Assembly: GCF_009389715.1 (NCBI RefSeq)
Contig: NC_052393.1
Coordinates: forward strand, 496,001 to 560,000
From: Phoenix dactylifera
Lineage: Eukaryota; Streptophyta; Magnoliopsida; Arecales; Arecaceae
DNA: 64,000 nt
Reading direction: 5' to 3'
Below the pieces are notes generated by a model. It ran no database searches. It had not been told where the DNA came from and saw nothing but the letters and a program-made list of their open reading frames with translations. Made by a program: the position numbers and the translations under genes. Below, piece after piece: positions 45,842-58,200 of this stretch (its first letter is position 1; the number at the start of each line of letters is the position of its first letter).

Positions 45842-46299
45842 AAGTGTGGGGGTGCTTAGCAAAAGTGAAAATAACTGATTTTAAAAGAAAGAAAATAGGA
45901 CCTAAAACAGTGGATGCGATATTAATAGGATATGTAGTCAATAGTAATGATAATAGATTTCTGGTGATTAATTCAGAAGAAAATGATATTAGTAACAACA
46001 CCATCATAGAAGCCAGAGATGCAATATATTTTGAAGACACCTTTTCACTTAGAACTATAGTAGATAGTGATATAGCTGGTAGCTCTAGTAGAATAAAGAC
46101 AAGTCAAATAGAAGTAGAAGCAGAACCTAGAAGAAGTAAGAGATCCAGGGTAGAGAAAACATTTGGAGATGATTTCTATACTTTTCTTATAGAAGACTCT
46201 CCAACTACCTTTGAGGACATAATGAAATCCTTGTATTCACTTTTTTGGAGAGAAGATGTGGACAATGAGATGCAGTCAATTATCCAAAATCATACTTAA
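45838..46299 (+). pseudogene. Ty1/copia integrase C-terminal region and linker to reverse transcriptase
   Basis: VWGCLAKVKI, KIGPKTVDAILIGYVVNSN and EARDAIYFED are the typical post-integrase segment of copia polyproteins. The frame ends at TAA 46297-46299, where the usual residue is Trp in a QNxTW context, so a nonsense change is likely. A variable charged region (PRRSKRSRVEKTFG) precedes reverse transcriptase. Confidence 0.87.
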
Positions 46300-46790
46300 A
46301 AATTTACTGATCTTCCTTCTGGCTATAAAATTATAAGGTGTAAATGGATCTTTAAGAAGAAACTTAGGCCTGATGGCTCTGTAGATAAATTTAAGGTTAG
46401 AATAGTTGCCAAAAATTTTACTCAGAGATCTGGGGTAACTTTCTTTGATGTTTATGCACATGTAGTTAGGATTACAACTATTAGGGTCCTTATAGCATTA
46501 GCCTCCATCCATAGATTAGTAATTCATCAGATGGATGTCAAGACAGCTTTTCTAAATGGAGACTTAAATGAAGAAATCTATATGGACCAGCTAAAGGAAT
46601 TTATAATCTCAGGCTAAGAAAATAAAGTTTACAGACTAGTCAGATCTTTCTATGGTTTTAAACAAGCACCCAAGCAATGGCACTTGAAATTTGATGAAAC
46701 CATAATGATATTTGGATTTGAAATCAATAGCACATACAAATTTGTATATCATAAGAGAATTGGATACAAATTTGTGATCTTGTATAATCA
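46300..46790 (+). pseudogene. Ty1/copia reverse transcriptase, truncated
   Basis: After the stop the frame continues with CKWIFKKKLRPDGSVDKFK, HQMDVKTAFLNGDLNEEIYM (carrying the first catalytic Asp) and LVRSFYGFKQAPKQWHLKFD, interrupted by TAA near 46616. Similarity ends at about 46750-46790, before the YVDD active-site motif and RNase H. AT-rich DNA follows with no sign of the 3' LTR, so the 3' third of the element is deleted. Confidence 0.88.
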
Positions 46791-46799
46791 ATAATAAAT

Positions 46800-47195
46800 A
46801 ATTAATTAACAATTATCAAATAAATCTAATATAGGATTTATTAATAATTAATATATTTATTTATATATCAAAATACACTAAATTTTATTTATAATAATTA
46901 ATCTATTCTCTCTCCGCTCCGACTCCCGCCAATGGTTAGTGTACTTAAGACTTCCTACTCTCTCTATAAATTTTCATTAGACTGTCGATAAAATATGGCT
47001 TCTTACATCATCGATCTACTCGTTACTTCATGGTTTCCTACCTAATATGTTAAAAGAAAACAAGAAGTTCTCTAATTAGCTGAAGTATTCTCAGCATTGA
47101 ATTACCTACAACTGGCTTGCAACAGTTAATCTCTCTGCATGTTTCATCCTCGATCTTCTCAGCCTAGCCAGCGTGAATTCAAAGGTCACAACTGC

Positions 47196-47239
<44 letters not shown>

Positions 47240-47373
47240 CCACTTTTGGTTATATTATTGAAAAAAAAAATACCCTTTGTCTTAGGGTTAGTAACCACAA
47301 TCATCAACCCTATTATGCTCACAAACATGACATAAAAAATCAAGAACTATTTTTTTTATAAAAAAAATCATAT
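46800..47373. other. AT-rich DNA downstream of the glycosyltransferase gene
   Basis: This stretch lies between the copia truncation point and the stop codon of the minus-strand glycosyltransferase gene. Its right end should hold that gene's 3' UTR. A compound microsatellite lies at 47199-47239. Nothing else was recognised. Confidence 0.5.
47199..47239. repeat. (TG)n(AG)n compound microsatellite
   Basis: Eleven TG units are followed by nine AG units, about 135 bp downstream of the glycosyltransferase stop codon and so probably in its 3' UTR or just beyond. Confidence 0.95.
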
Positions 47374-50300
47374 TCAGAACTTGGTACAATTCTTAGGCAA
47401 GCCGGTACTGTGATCAACAATAACAAGCTCTGATTTGCTACAGCTGATCACATCTTGCCCGAGCTTCGCCCCTGCTGCTTTCAATCCCTTCAAAGGGATC
47501 GGCTGGTTGAATAGATCGATCACCGGCAGCTTCGAAGCAGGAGGCAGCTTCCCCCCGGGCAATAAACTCGTGAAGTCATCTTTTATCAGCGGCACCTCAA
47601 AGTCCTCCTTGCTGTGCCTCACCGCATTGTTCATGGCGTTGATGTGCGCGCCGGGCTCCATGTGGTTGGTCGAGAAGCTCATCTGGCCAGGGAAGTTTGG
47701 GTACAGGCTCACGTATCCTCTCAGGTACATCATATCGATAAGGAACTTCTTCCAAGAAGCTTGCCACCCGTTAGTCCTGGACCTGGGGATCTGAACTGGG
47801 TTTTGCTTGGCATCCACGGTGAACCTCGAGCCCATGTAAGCGTAGAATTCTCTCCAATGCTTGGGGAAGAAAACTGCGCCCCAACTGCACGGGAGCTGAT
47901 GGAGATATGGGGTGTTGGGGTGGATCTTCTTGAAGAAACCAGTAGCATTCCATCTGGGCCTTTCTTTCACTACTTCCACCAGGCGTGGGGTGTAGAGAGA
48001 GATGGAAGAGAGCTCTGGGAGCGAGACCTGGGGGTCGTAGTGGTAGGCTAAGAGCGCATACTTTATCCAGAGGTAATAGTAGGGAGAGACCTCGATGTCG
48101 TCTTCTAGCAGGAGGCCGAAGTCATTGTCGGATGACGGGTACCAGCTCTCGCTCACAGCTCGAATCAGCCCACCTTGGATGATACGCCTCCGTGTGAGCG
48201 TAGGCCCTTGCTTCCATTCGAAGGATCCCACAACCTTTAGTGTCTCCTCATCAACCTTGCTGTCCATGTTGAAGTTCAAAGGGATCTCATCCCCGAGATA
48301 ATAGGCATTCTCCAGGGATCTCAGGAGCCTCTGAAGAGAAGATGCTCGGTTCTGGGTGATGATATTAACAGACACTCTCATCTTGTTCCAGTCTGCAAGA
48401 GAGATGAAATTAATCATTTAGCTCTCTGAGAAGCGTAATGCTTGTATTTATTGCTACTCTGTATCTTTCCAAGCTTTTTTTTCTTTTTTTTTTTGTTGGA
48501 AGGAAAAGGGAGGCTAGGCCCACCCGATTTCTTAGAGAGCTAAAAAACACAAAAGGAAACAGGAAGTTAAACAGCTAAAAACAGCGAACAGAATAGAATA
48601 GAAAAATGCTCATTTATGTAACATGATGCAGAAACTGAGAAATGCAGTTCAAAGTTGAAAAAGAAATAAAATAAACTATAGTAATCTTTCTCCAAGTCTA
48701 AAGAAAGAGTGAAGTCGTCAACGTATATGGTTTAAATTGGGTCAAGGATATTGGGAACTTACTTGGTAATGCTGTCGATCGTAGATTGGGCATCCAAAGA
48801 ACCTTGGGTATTACAGACCTCGGCAAGAGAACCAATGCAGAGCGGTTCGAATTAGTTTCAGCTGCCATTTTAAGAGCATTCTTCAAGTTAAGATCGATAT
48901 CAGCTACTGCGATGAGCAAGCTGGGGTTGTGAATCTTGACGAGTCCTTTCATGCTCGAGTACGCTGCTTGTAAAATGGGGACCTCGGAGTTGGACGCTCC
49001 CGAGATGGCTGCAATCTCCAAATCAAAGATCTTGAACCTTCTCTCCTTGCAAACAGATATTGGCCACTTAAGAACAACCGCAGCCCCTTCACATGGACAG
49101 AAGCTGCCACCTGAGACTGCAATGTATGCTTTCTTTCCCACAGTCGATCGAAACCTCTGAAGAAGAGGAGCAAGTGCTTCAACCTCTCCAAGGGAGTGAG
49201 CATAGAAGAGAGCATCTATCTTCTGAGGGTACATTGCAGCCCATCGAGTAATGTAACCAGTGGAGAGGGCCCTCCACCACTGATCATCTCGGACTCGGAC
49301 GATATCCTTGAAGATTACTGTGGTCTCAGAGACATACGCAAGCCTGTGCTCACTATCTCCCCAGGTTTCCTTGTCATTTGGATCGACAGGCAAGACGTAG
49401 GAGCCAGCATTCCTGTATTTCTGAAGCTGGTAACTGCAAGATTATGCGTAAGTAAACAAATGAAGACACTAAAATCGCATCAGAAAAATGAAAAAATTAA
49501 CCTCTCAAGCTAAAAGCTTCATTTAAAACCGGCATAATTCACCTACCAACCCAAATCATAGGCAGCAACTAACAAAAAGCATGGAATTTGTCTGCTATAT
49601 TATTTGAGAAATTCTAGATCCATATCGACCAACTAAATGTTATGTAGGCAATATTTGCTACTTAGATGGTAGTTCGCAGCTCTTAATCATCCTTGCGAAT
49701 CCCTCCCTCCATATGCTTTCAAAAACTAGACAAAACCAATTAACATGGAGTTCTGTTCCAAATGATCATCACTTACCTGAGATGCAGATCTTCACCAGTC
49801 ATAAAAGTAGATGGTTTCTCAACAAAGAGAGTCTTAACAAGATCGGCGGAGAGAAACCACGAACTCGACAAGAAGTCAACCTGCACGATCCTTTCGACAG
49901 CGATATCATAGGCCGGATCGGGCAAATACAAGCCTGCCTCCTTTGATCGGAACTTTCGGTAGCTCGGGAATGTAAAGTCCTTCTGTCTGAAAGGCAAGAT
50001 TCTTCCTATACTTCCCAAGACTGCATTCTTGTACTTCTCCGTCCCCCCGACATGTGATAAAATCTCCAGCATTCTCCTTCCAGGAATCATATCATCATCC
50101 AGAATATAAACGAAATCAGCTTCTGTCTGCAGAGCCATCTGAAACCTTCCATAGTACTTGAAGTCATAGCTTGAGCTAATGAAGCTGATCCTGGAATCGT
50201 TATAGCTCTCGACAATTCTTTTAAGAGAGAGCTCATTTGGGCTTCCAAAAGAAAGCACCCAAACATGGCGGAAAGGCAAAGTCTGATGTAGCAGTGAATC

Positions 50301-50861
50301 AAGCTGAGCACAAAGTGTTTTCCTCTTAAAATGGTTTAAGATCACCGTAATCTTTGGGATTTCCGAAACTCGTAAGCTCCACTTAGACTTCATTCTCATG
50401 ATCTCAGCAAGTGTTTCAGCTCCTGAATTTTGCTTCTGAAACTCCAGCACTTCATTGTAGAGCTCCTGCTTGAGCTTGATCATCAGTGCATCATCCGACT
50501 TCTTCTGTAGGAAATCAAGCTTCTCGTGCTCGCATACATCAGATGGGGAGAATGCAACATGATTCTCTCGGAAGCTTGCCAGCATTCGGGGTTGCAGGAT
50601 GAAGTGCTTCCAGTTTCGAGCGATACGAGTGGCCCATGAGAAGTCTGGCTTGGAACGTAGATCAATGGTGGGAGTCATGTAATAAAGAAGAAAGGTTGCA
50701 TATATGGCAAAAGTAAATTGAAGAAAAGTGAGGGCACAAATGAAGCGAGAAGAAGACTTCCTTGGCATCCTAATTTTATTAGCTTTTCGAGAGCAATATT
50801 CACTGATTATCCCTTCCAAGGATTCATCACTTCTTATACTCGGACTTCGAACTAAACCCAT
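47374..50861 (-). CDS. Type II membrane glycosyltransferase-like protein with two GT-A segments
   Basis: Three exons, 50861-49777, 49433-48763 and 48392-47374, join in phase to 924 aa. After a basic N-terminus a single hydrophobic segment (residues about 40-62) predicts a type II Golgi membrane anchor. Residues about 168-345 look like a GT2/GT-A nucleotide-sugar-binding domain: KITVILNHFKRKTL, QMALQTEADFVYILDDDMIP, with DDD at 255-257. Residues about 590-720 hold a second GT-A-like segment: MRVSVNIITQNRASSLQRLL and FGLLLEDDIEVSPYYY, with EDD near 682-684. Similar uncharacterised plant proteins are annotated as glycosyltransferase family 2-like; donor and acceptor are unknown. The start is the ATG giving MGLVRSPSIRSDESL; an in-frame ATG further upstream (50928-50930) is possible but less likely. 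Confidence 0.85.
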
Positions 50862-53583
50862 CGGAGGAATTTGGACTCGGAGAGAGATCTGCATTAACAT
50901 GCCAAGTTTAGAGAGATGTACAAATGACAAATATTTTTTTTTTTCAAGAAGAAGCCTCTAATCATATAATACCAAAGTCGATCTACAATGACTTCGATAG
51001 AACCAGCGAAGATTTACAGGGCTCAACATGAAAGTGCTGGCTGGAAGATAGTCAATCCACGACTGGGAGGCAAGAAACAAGACCAGATACGTAAAGAAGA
51101 TCTTGACATAAGAACAAGGTCTATAAAACAAGAAAGCAGTGAAACAAAATGCTGGAATTAAATGTCCAAACAATAGAAACAAGTCCAGCAAAGAAGCACG
51201 AAAATTTAAGCAAATAGAACAACTGAAAATTATGGTTTCTCCTAGATATCAATTTTTATCAAGGAAAAATAAAAATATACAATATGAAATGCAATTTAAT
51301 GGCAGGAGCATATAATGAAAACATACTATAATTCTGATGAATGATGACAAGCTTCAATGCAGGGGGAAATCTATTTCAGAATGAGCATCCGAAGATTTTT
51401 TTTTTTCTTCTCAGTAATGATATCCACCTTAAACAACCATGCATAAGTTCAATGGATAACACTAGTAATTCGTGGTTATGAACTACTAAATAATACAGAG
51501 AGAGCTTGTCTCTATGCTCCGAAGGAAATCAGAATCAAGAAATAGGGCTAAATTCCAGGCAACTCAAACAAGAGAAGAATTGAATCGACTAATTAGCACT
51601 GCCATGAAGTTTGAATTTGGACAAGGGAAAAGCATTGTCCAGGGCAAAAGAAAGCTTAATCCAATGAATTCATAGATATCAGTGCGTAAATAAAGGCATA
51701 AACAAGCACTGAAGACAATGGTTACACTCTCATAGAATGATTGAGGCTAGGAATAATTGATTTCATATAATGAAGGAGAGAACTTTTAGTCAAATGCCGG
51801 AAGGAAGCTTTGAGTCCAAGAACTACAGTTGAGGTGGAGAGAGGGATCAAAAGTCAATAGGTCCAAAAGGGGAAGAGGAGTGTTTGTTACTCTGGAAGCA
51901 ACAAATCATGTGGGGAAGCTTTTAATACACGAGAGACATGCGTATATGTGCTACGTAGAGACTAAACATAAACTTGAGTCCTCTTTCATATATTAACTTG
52001 TAGATTTTGGAGACCTTATGAGAAGTGCAATCAAAGAAGGGTTCACATGGGCACACTTCCTGACAACAATAAAGTGCCAGATTTTGGGTGGGGGAAAAAA
52101 AAAGGAGCAATATCAGCTTTCCTTATATATTGTTACTCCATTCATCAGATATCCGATCTGATTCGATTTGAATGGGAAGGATTTTACCCTTTATAAATCT
52201 CCTTCTCAAAGCAAAAAAAAAAAAAAAAAAGTGTGCAAAAAAAAAAATAATTTTGATGATTTTATCTGGTCTCATTTAACTCTATCCTCCTTCTGTCTGT
52301 CTTCAGACTATACCTATTCTATCTCATCTTGAGATAAATATAAGACCGGCATGGATGTTGACTTACCCGATCTCTCTCTCTAGTCTGTATCTATCTATAT
52401 CTAGTTGTATGTATATAACTTTTTATATTGCCGACCACATCGGCTGAGATGCCATTTTTTACCTATCGAAAAATATGAGATCAATACATTGCACTAGGTT
52501 GCTTTAACCGGACATGTAATGTTTGATTATTGTACAGCAAATATGAAATGCCACAGTTGAGGGAAAATGATTAAAGATTGAAATTTAGATGCATAATAAA
52601 GATTTAAATTTGAAATTTAGACTTCTAAGTAACCAAAAAAAACCATTAATATGGCTTACGTGAGGGTGGGGGCATGAAACCCGCTCCCATTATCTGTAAA
52701 AAAAAAGGGCAAGAAGGCTTACGGAAAAATAAGGTTAGAACCCGGATCTGAAACCTTAGAATCTGGTATCCCCAGATGGCCAAAGTGGCAGCTCGTCAAA
52801 CCTCTCAAGAAACCAAGAAGCAGAAACCTAGAGGAGTCCCGCTATTTTCCTGGTTTAATAAATAGCAAGAGAGTGGGGAGGAGAGAAGCAGAGGCTAGCT
52901 GCAGCTAAAGCCACCGCCATTGATGGATCTGAGGTACTTAAACAGCGTTGTAGAGTTGAAATTACTTCGAACGAAGGTGGTGTCTCCAGGAACATTTATT
53001 TAGATTGTACAGAGGCTAGCATCTTTTGACTTGCAAGATACGTGCATCTTGCCGAAGTTTAGGCCAGTCGTAGGGAAAATTTTGCTCACAGTAAAGGAAT
53101 TTTGAATTGAATATTTGCCATGTTGCACAGAACACAGATAGCAGGCAGATCACCTTATTTTACTCTATATATTTTGCAGCTTTTTATCAATTTGAATCAA
53201 CTTACCACGGAAGGTTAGTTCGGATGATATGACCCTTCTCATGTGCAGCAATAGAACGGGTTTGATTCCGCTTCAATCCGGAGTTGTATGTTTCGTGCGA
53301 AAGAAGGATTCACCCTCCTTCCATCGTTTCGAGATCTGTACAGGTCCTGATCCAAGAAGTTCAGAATACTTTAAAATCTGTGCAGAACGTTGAGATCATT
53401 GAAAGAAGATCCATCATCATTCGTTCATGCCAAATATACAACTCGAATCCGTGTTTATGAATCGTCGGCGTCATTTGAGGGCTCAGGCTGCGGTCTATGG
53501 ATTCGCGCGAAAGAGAGAACGGAAACTAGCCCCTTTCACTACTTTAAATTAAAAAATCAATTCGAGTCAACTCATATTATAAT
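50862..53583. other. 5' flank of the glycosyltransferase gene
   Basis: This AT-rich stretch has no coding domain. On the minus strand AATATATAAGG at 52121-52132 is a plausible TATA box, which would give a long leader, probably with an intron, as several good splice-like sites are present. None of this can be confirmed from sequence. Poly-A/T runs occur near 52210-52245. Confidence 0.35.
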
Positions 53584-53610
53584 AGAGAGAGAGAGAGAGA
53601 GAGAGAGAGA
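53584..53610. repeat. (AG)n microsatellite
   Basis: Thirteen to fourteen AG units in intergenic DNA. Confidence 0.93.
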
Positions 53611-53758
53611 TATGTGAAGAGACGCGCGTCTCCATCAAATCCAATCAAGTAATGCTTATTCTTGGGGTACGTCAAGAGATGCTTGCCTTGTACCAAATTA
53701 GTTATAAAAAGGTCCACTCCTCTCTTAATTTTTTTTTTTAAAGTTTCACTTCCAATAA

Positions 53759-54239
53759 GGACTTGTTTGGTTCGCAAGAAAAGGAGGGGGGAAAGTGTAG
53801 TCAACGGAAAAGTAATGAAATGCCTCTTGTTTGGTTGGAGTTTTCAAAGAAGAGAGATGGGAAAGTTACTTTCCCATGGGAATATGATTCCCACATTTCA
53901 TGGGAAAGTCTTTCCCATGAGAAACATGGGAAAGTTACTTTCCCATGAGGTGGGAATTACTCCTTTTTTATTTTTTCCCAAAAAGACCCTTCAGCATTAA
54001 AGAAGCATTAAAGAGGCATTAAAGATCTAATTTTTATTAAGGGCATAATAGGAATTATACATAACTTTCCCAGGAAAGTGGATAGTCAACCAAACATAAG
54101 TACTTTGGAAATTTGTCACTTTTCCATGGTTAACCAAACATGCCAAAAGTACTTTTCTAGGGATCCTCTTCCTAGGAATCTAATTCCCAGGAATCATATT
54201 CCTAGAAGGGAAAGTACTTCCCGCGAACCAAACGAGCCC
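53759..54239. mobile_element. MITE copy 3, same family (intergenic)
   Basis: The 481-bp element begins GGACTTGTTTGGTTCGCAAG and ends with the inverse GCGAACCAAACGAGCCC. It is flanked by TAA on both sides (53756-53758 and 54240-54242). Near the left end it shares GAAAGTGTAGTCAACGGAAA with copies 1 and 2. Inside are several self-complementary GGGAAAGTTACTTTCCC words, so the whole element can fold extensively. No coding capacity. Confidence 0.9.
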
Positions 54240-54242
54240 TAA

Positions 54243-55212
54243 GAGAGAGAAGAGAAGATGGGGAGTCGAAAGATGCTTTCCTGTGTTTTTCCCAGATAAA
54301 ATTGTTGTTTGTCTTAGGGATATTGTTTTTGTTAAATCGAAGTGTTAATTAGTTGCGTTTACCGATACTTCTAGCTCTCACCATTGGGCGTTGCCGACAT
54401 ATTAAAAATTCCTAAAATTCCTGGGTCGGTGATCCGTCTTAGCGTCTCGTTCATATTAAAAAAAAAAAAAAAAGCTACTAGCAGAAGCTGCCTGTACGAC
54501 CATCTTTACTGGCAGAAACTGGCTGTACTACCATCTTTGCTGTCCCATTGTCAATATCGATAGAGTCAAATGATAAAGTGAGCATGCCTTCATTTTCGCC
54601 ATGAAATGATTAAATGAAGCTGCTCGGCTTGCCAGGTTTTTGCTCTTTTTTAAAAAAATAAAATAGAAAAAAGTGAGCATTCCTTAGTATTTTGTATTTT
54701 GATACCAATCAGGACGTTTGTTTGTAAGCATTGAGGGTGTTCCAGGAAAATGGAATGATATTTTCAGAGGAAATCTTAAAATTTTAACATAAATAAAAGA
54801 GAATAAACTAGTCGGAGAGTGCTTCATCTGCCATAGTAATTGTACGATATCAGCTGTCATCGTGCCAAATTCAGATGATCTTATGGAAGATTTGTTAAAA
54901 TTCAACAAGGTTTTCCAATATGAAAAAATGACAATGAAATTTATTTTCCTTCCAGCAAACATGCTGTTACAAATTTCAAAAATAATCCACAAATGAACCT
55001 AGAACAATCTATCATCCAGTTAACACCGCATCAAATACTCGCAGATCAAGCCTGACTTTCAATACTAGACATTCATAGAATCCTAACGCCCAAACAATGA
55101 ATGCAATTTACACAAGTACATCTTAATCAACCAGCTCAGGAATACCAGTGCCACCAATTCTCAGGCTTGGGTTCGTTTCTCCTTCCCAGTTTTATTTAAT
55201 GATTAAACTCTT
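54243..55212. other. Intergenic DNA and probable epsin 3' UTR
   Basis: This AT-rich stretch lies between MITE copy 3 and the epsin stop codon. The part next to 55212 should be the epsin 3' UTR. No other feature was recognised. Confidence 0.5.
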
Positions 55213-58200
55213 TCATCCATACCCACCTCCATATGGCTGTTGTGATCCATAGTTGTCCATACCCATCATGGGATTGTAGCCAATACCTGACAAGCCAGGA
55301 GCCGGAGGCATGCCAGGACCGGGAGGCAATCCAGTGGGCGGTCGCGCGTGTGCTCCTTGACCCATGCCCATATTCACTCCCATGCCCATACCCATGTTCA
55401 TCCCCATTCCCATGCCCACAGGTAATTGATTCATGCCCCAACCATACCCGCCCATGCTCATGCCGACACCCATTCCCATGCCAGTTCCTCCGCCCACTCC
55501 CATGCCCATGGCCATTCCCAAGCCTGGGTTGATTGTGGGATTTGGAGGTGGGGCAAGGCCACCTGCACCAGCTCGACCGATACCAGAACCAGCTCCCATA
55601 GCTTGGCCCATGGTGATGGTAGATGTAGCAGGAGTCGCAGAGCTTTTCATCTCTTTTCTCTTCTCCCTCCGGTTCATGGTCTCAAAGTCAATTCCAATAT
55701 CTGCTAAGGGATTGACTTTAGCTGCAGCAGAAATCAGAACCCAATGAACAAATAGTTAGCAACAACAAAGATCAGAAACAAGAAATTTTATCCTACATTG
55801 GGGGGAATTTATAATAATAATGGAAAGACATTTACTGAAAAAATGTAAGCGAAAAACGCAAGCACTTACGTCCAGATATGTTCAGATCGATAAGACCTCG
55901 GCTCAATGTGTCTGCCCAGACTGCAGATTTTGGCTGGAATTTTGATGGCTGAGCTTTCACAGGAGGTAGAGCCAAGGGAGTGGAAGCTGCTTGTGAAGCT
56001 ACCGGAGCTGATGCAACTGACTGGAAGGGAAGGATATCAGATGAAGCTGCAGGTTGAGCTGTCTGCGTAATAGCTGGATCGGCAAAATGAGCTGTCTGTG
56101 ATATAGCTGGGGCAGATTGTGGAGTTGATAGCTCAGAATAGGGGTGAAAACTCATTTGAGCACCATGTGTAGTTATTGGACCTGTAGGTTGAGGTGTCTG
56201 CATACTAGTTGGAGCTGCAAAATGAGCTGTCTGTGATGAAATTGCAACTGCTTGTGGAGTTGATAGCTTTGAATAAGGGAGAAAATTCATTTGAGCGCCA
56301 CGTGTAGTTGGAGCTGTGGGCTCAGCTGCCTGCATACTGGCTGGAGCTGCAAAACAAGCTGCCTGTGATGAAACTGGAGCTGCTTCTGGAGTTGATAGCC
56401 AGGGACACGGGATGAAATCCATTTGAGCACCATCTATAGTTGTTGGAGCTGCAGGTTGACCTGCCTGTGTAGGGATTTTGGCTGCAAAGCTCATCTGTGG
56501 TAGAACAGCTCCCCCTGACTGGGGAAGGAAATTCATTTGAGCACTTGCTGTAGCTGTCGTAGCCGTATGCTGAACTGCCTGTGAAGGGATTTGAGCTGCA
56601 AGGCCTGTAGGTGGTAGAATATCTGCAAGAATATCGCTGTTTTCCTGTGCGTTGGGAAACTCTGCAGCCAAAAATGTAGGACCAGCAGAAGAATGTTGAC
56701 TATTTGCAGCAGTTGGAGCGTAAGTAATACCATCCAAGGTGTCACCAAAATTGAAGTTTGAGAATGCTTCCAAGGTGGGGGCTATTGGCTGTTGAGTTTC
56801 AGTACCACCAGCTGATCCAAGAGGCTGGAAGGAAGGGGCAGGTGTGAAGCCTTGTGGCTGAGCCGGGAAATCTTCTTGAGTAGCCTTGAAAGGAGAATCT
56901 CCAAAAGGATCTTCAACAGGCTGGGCATAGATAAAATAGGAATCATGATTGTTCCGCAATGGAGAATGAACAGAAGAAATACAAGATTAGAAGGGAAAGA
57001 GACAAGGTTGAAGGATTCTCATTCTAGAGGAAAAGAATTGCTAATGAAAATCATTTGTGATTACTAAAATAAATCCAGACCAGTATTTTCAAAGTCAGTT
57101 GCTGCATAGAGGGCAGAAGACTGGGTAGCACTTCTGCAGCAGATGATGCTTAGATAGATGCCCAGATGGATAATATCAAAAAAATTTAAAAAAAAGCAAT
57201 TGAGATTCATAAATATATAGAAATACCCAGAATATTAAAATAAATATGAAGAAATTTAAGGAAACAATAAATTAAAGAAACAACTGAAACAAGGTGAACT
57301 TTACATTCCTTCTCAAAAAGGAAATTACGAAAATATGTCTTTTATATTTTCTAAGTCTTAGGGATATGTAACCACTAAAATAGTAGTTTTCACCTACAAA
57401 TAATATAATAAAGTAACTTGATAATCCCAAAAAACTGCTCAGTAGTTCAATTAATCAAAAAGCAATCATAGAAAAACCAATCAGAGTTGGAAATAAACAA
57501 CTATTACGAATCAGCAAGCTTGTAACTTGTACACAAAACAAGTGTTTACGCACCAAGGTGTTAAGGGGAAGGGTGTTGATAATCCACCCATCTAAAACAT
57601 CAAAAGCACCCATTCACCCATCCTAACACATGATTAACTCCAAACTACTGCCCAAATCTGACCCGTCTAGGCCACTTTAAGACTAGAATGGGTGCCACTA
57701 AGCAGCACGACCACACACGGTGGCCACTTTGGAATGAGGCCTTAAAAATGGCAGCCAGGTGATTGCCCAAGCTCATGCAGTCACCTAGGCACCCAAAGGA
57801 CCACCTTCCAAAACAGTTATTTGGCAAAATATACAACATAAAAGTATGTTCCATTTCTGTTCAACATCTATAAATATTTGGCATAAAAAAGAAACAGATT
57901 CATCTGAGTTTTGATACACAGTATTATCTAGGACTGGAAGTTATACTTTTTGGGATTTAGACTAAAAGAAAAAAAAGTTCACTTTTTAGGAGAATTCGAA
58001 GAGAGAAAATAATGACAAGTCATAAGAATACTTGATTAACTAGCTCCCACGACCAAATATGATACTAAAACTTAATCAGATTTAAATGCCCACTATAGAT
58101 GACCAAATATACCTGGTTCACAGTAGCAGAGGATGTTGATGGGACAACAAGATTTGTCCCAAAACCAGAATTAATTGGCGTATCAGCTTCAGAACTTGTG

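Noticed and set aside
47435..48301. Plus-strand ORFs of 119 and 145 codons
   Set aside because: They are antisense shadows of the third exon of the glycosyltransferase gene.
55233..55747. Plus-strand Pro/His-rich ORFs of about 100 codons
   Set aside because: They are antisense shadows of the Met-Gly repeat coding tract of the epsin.
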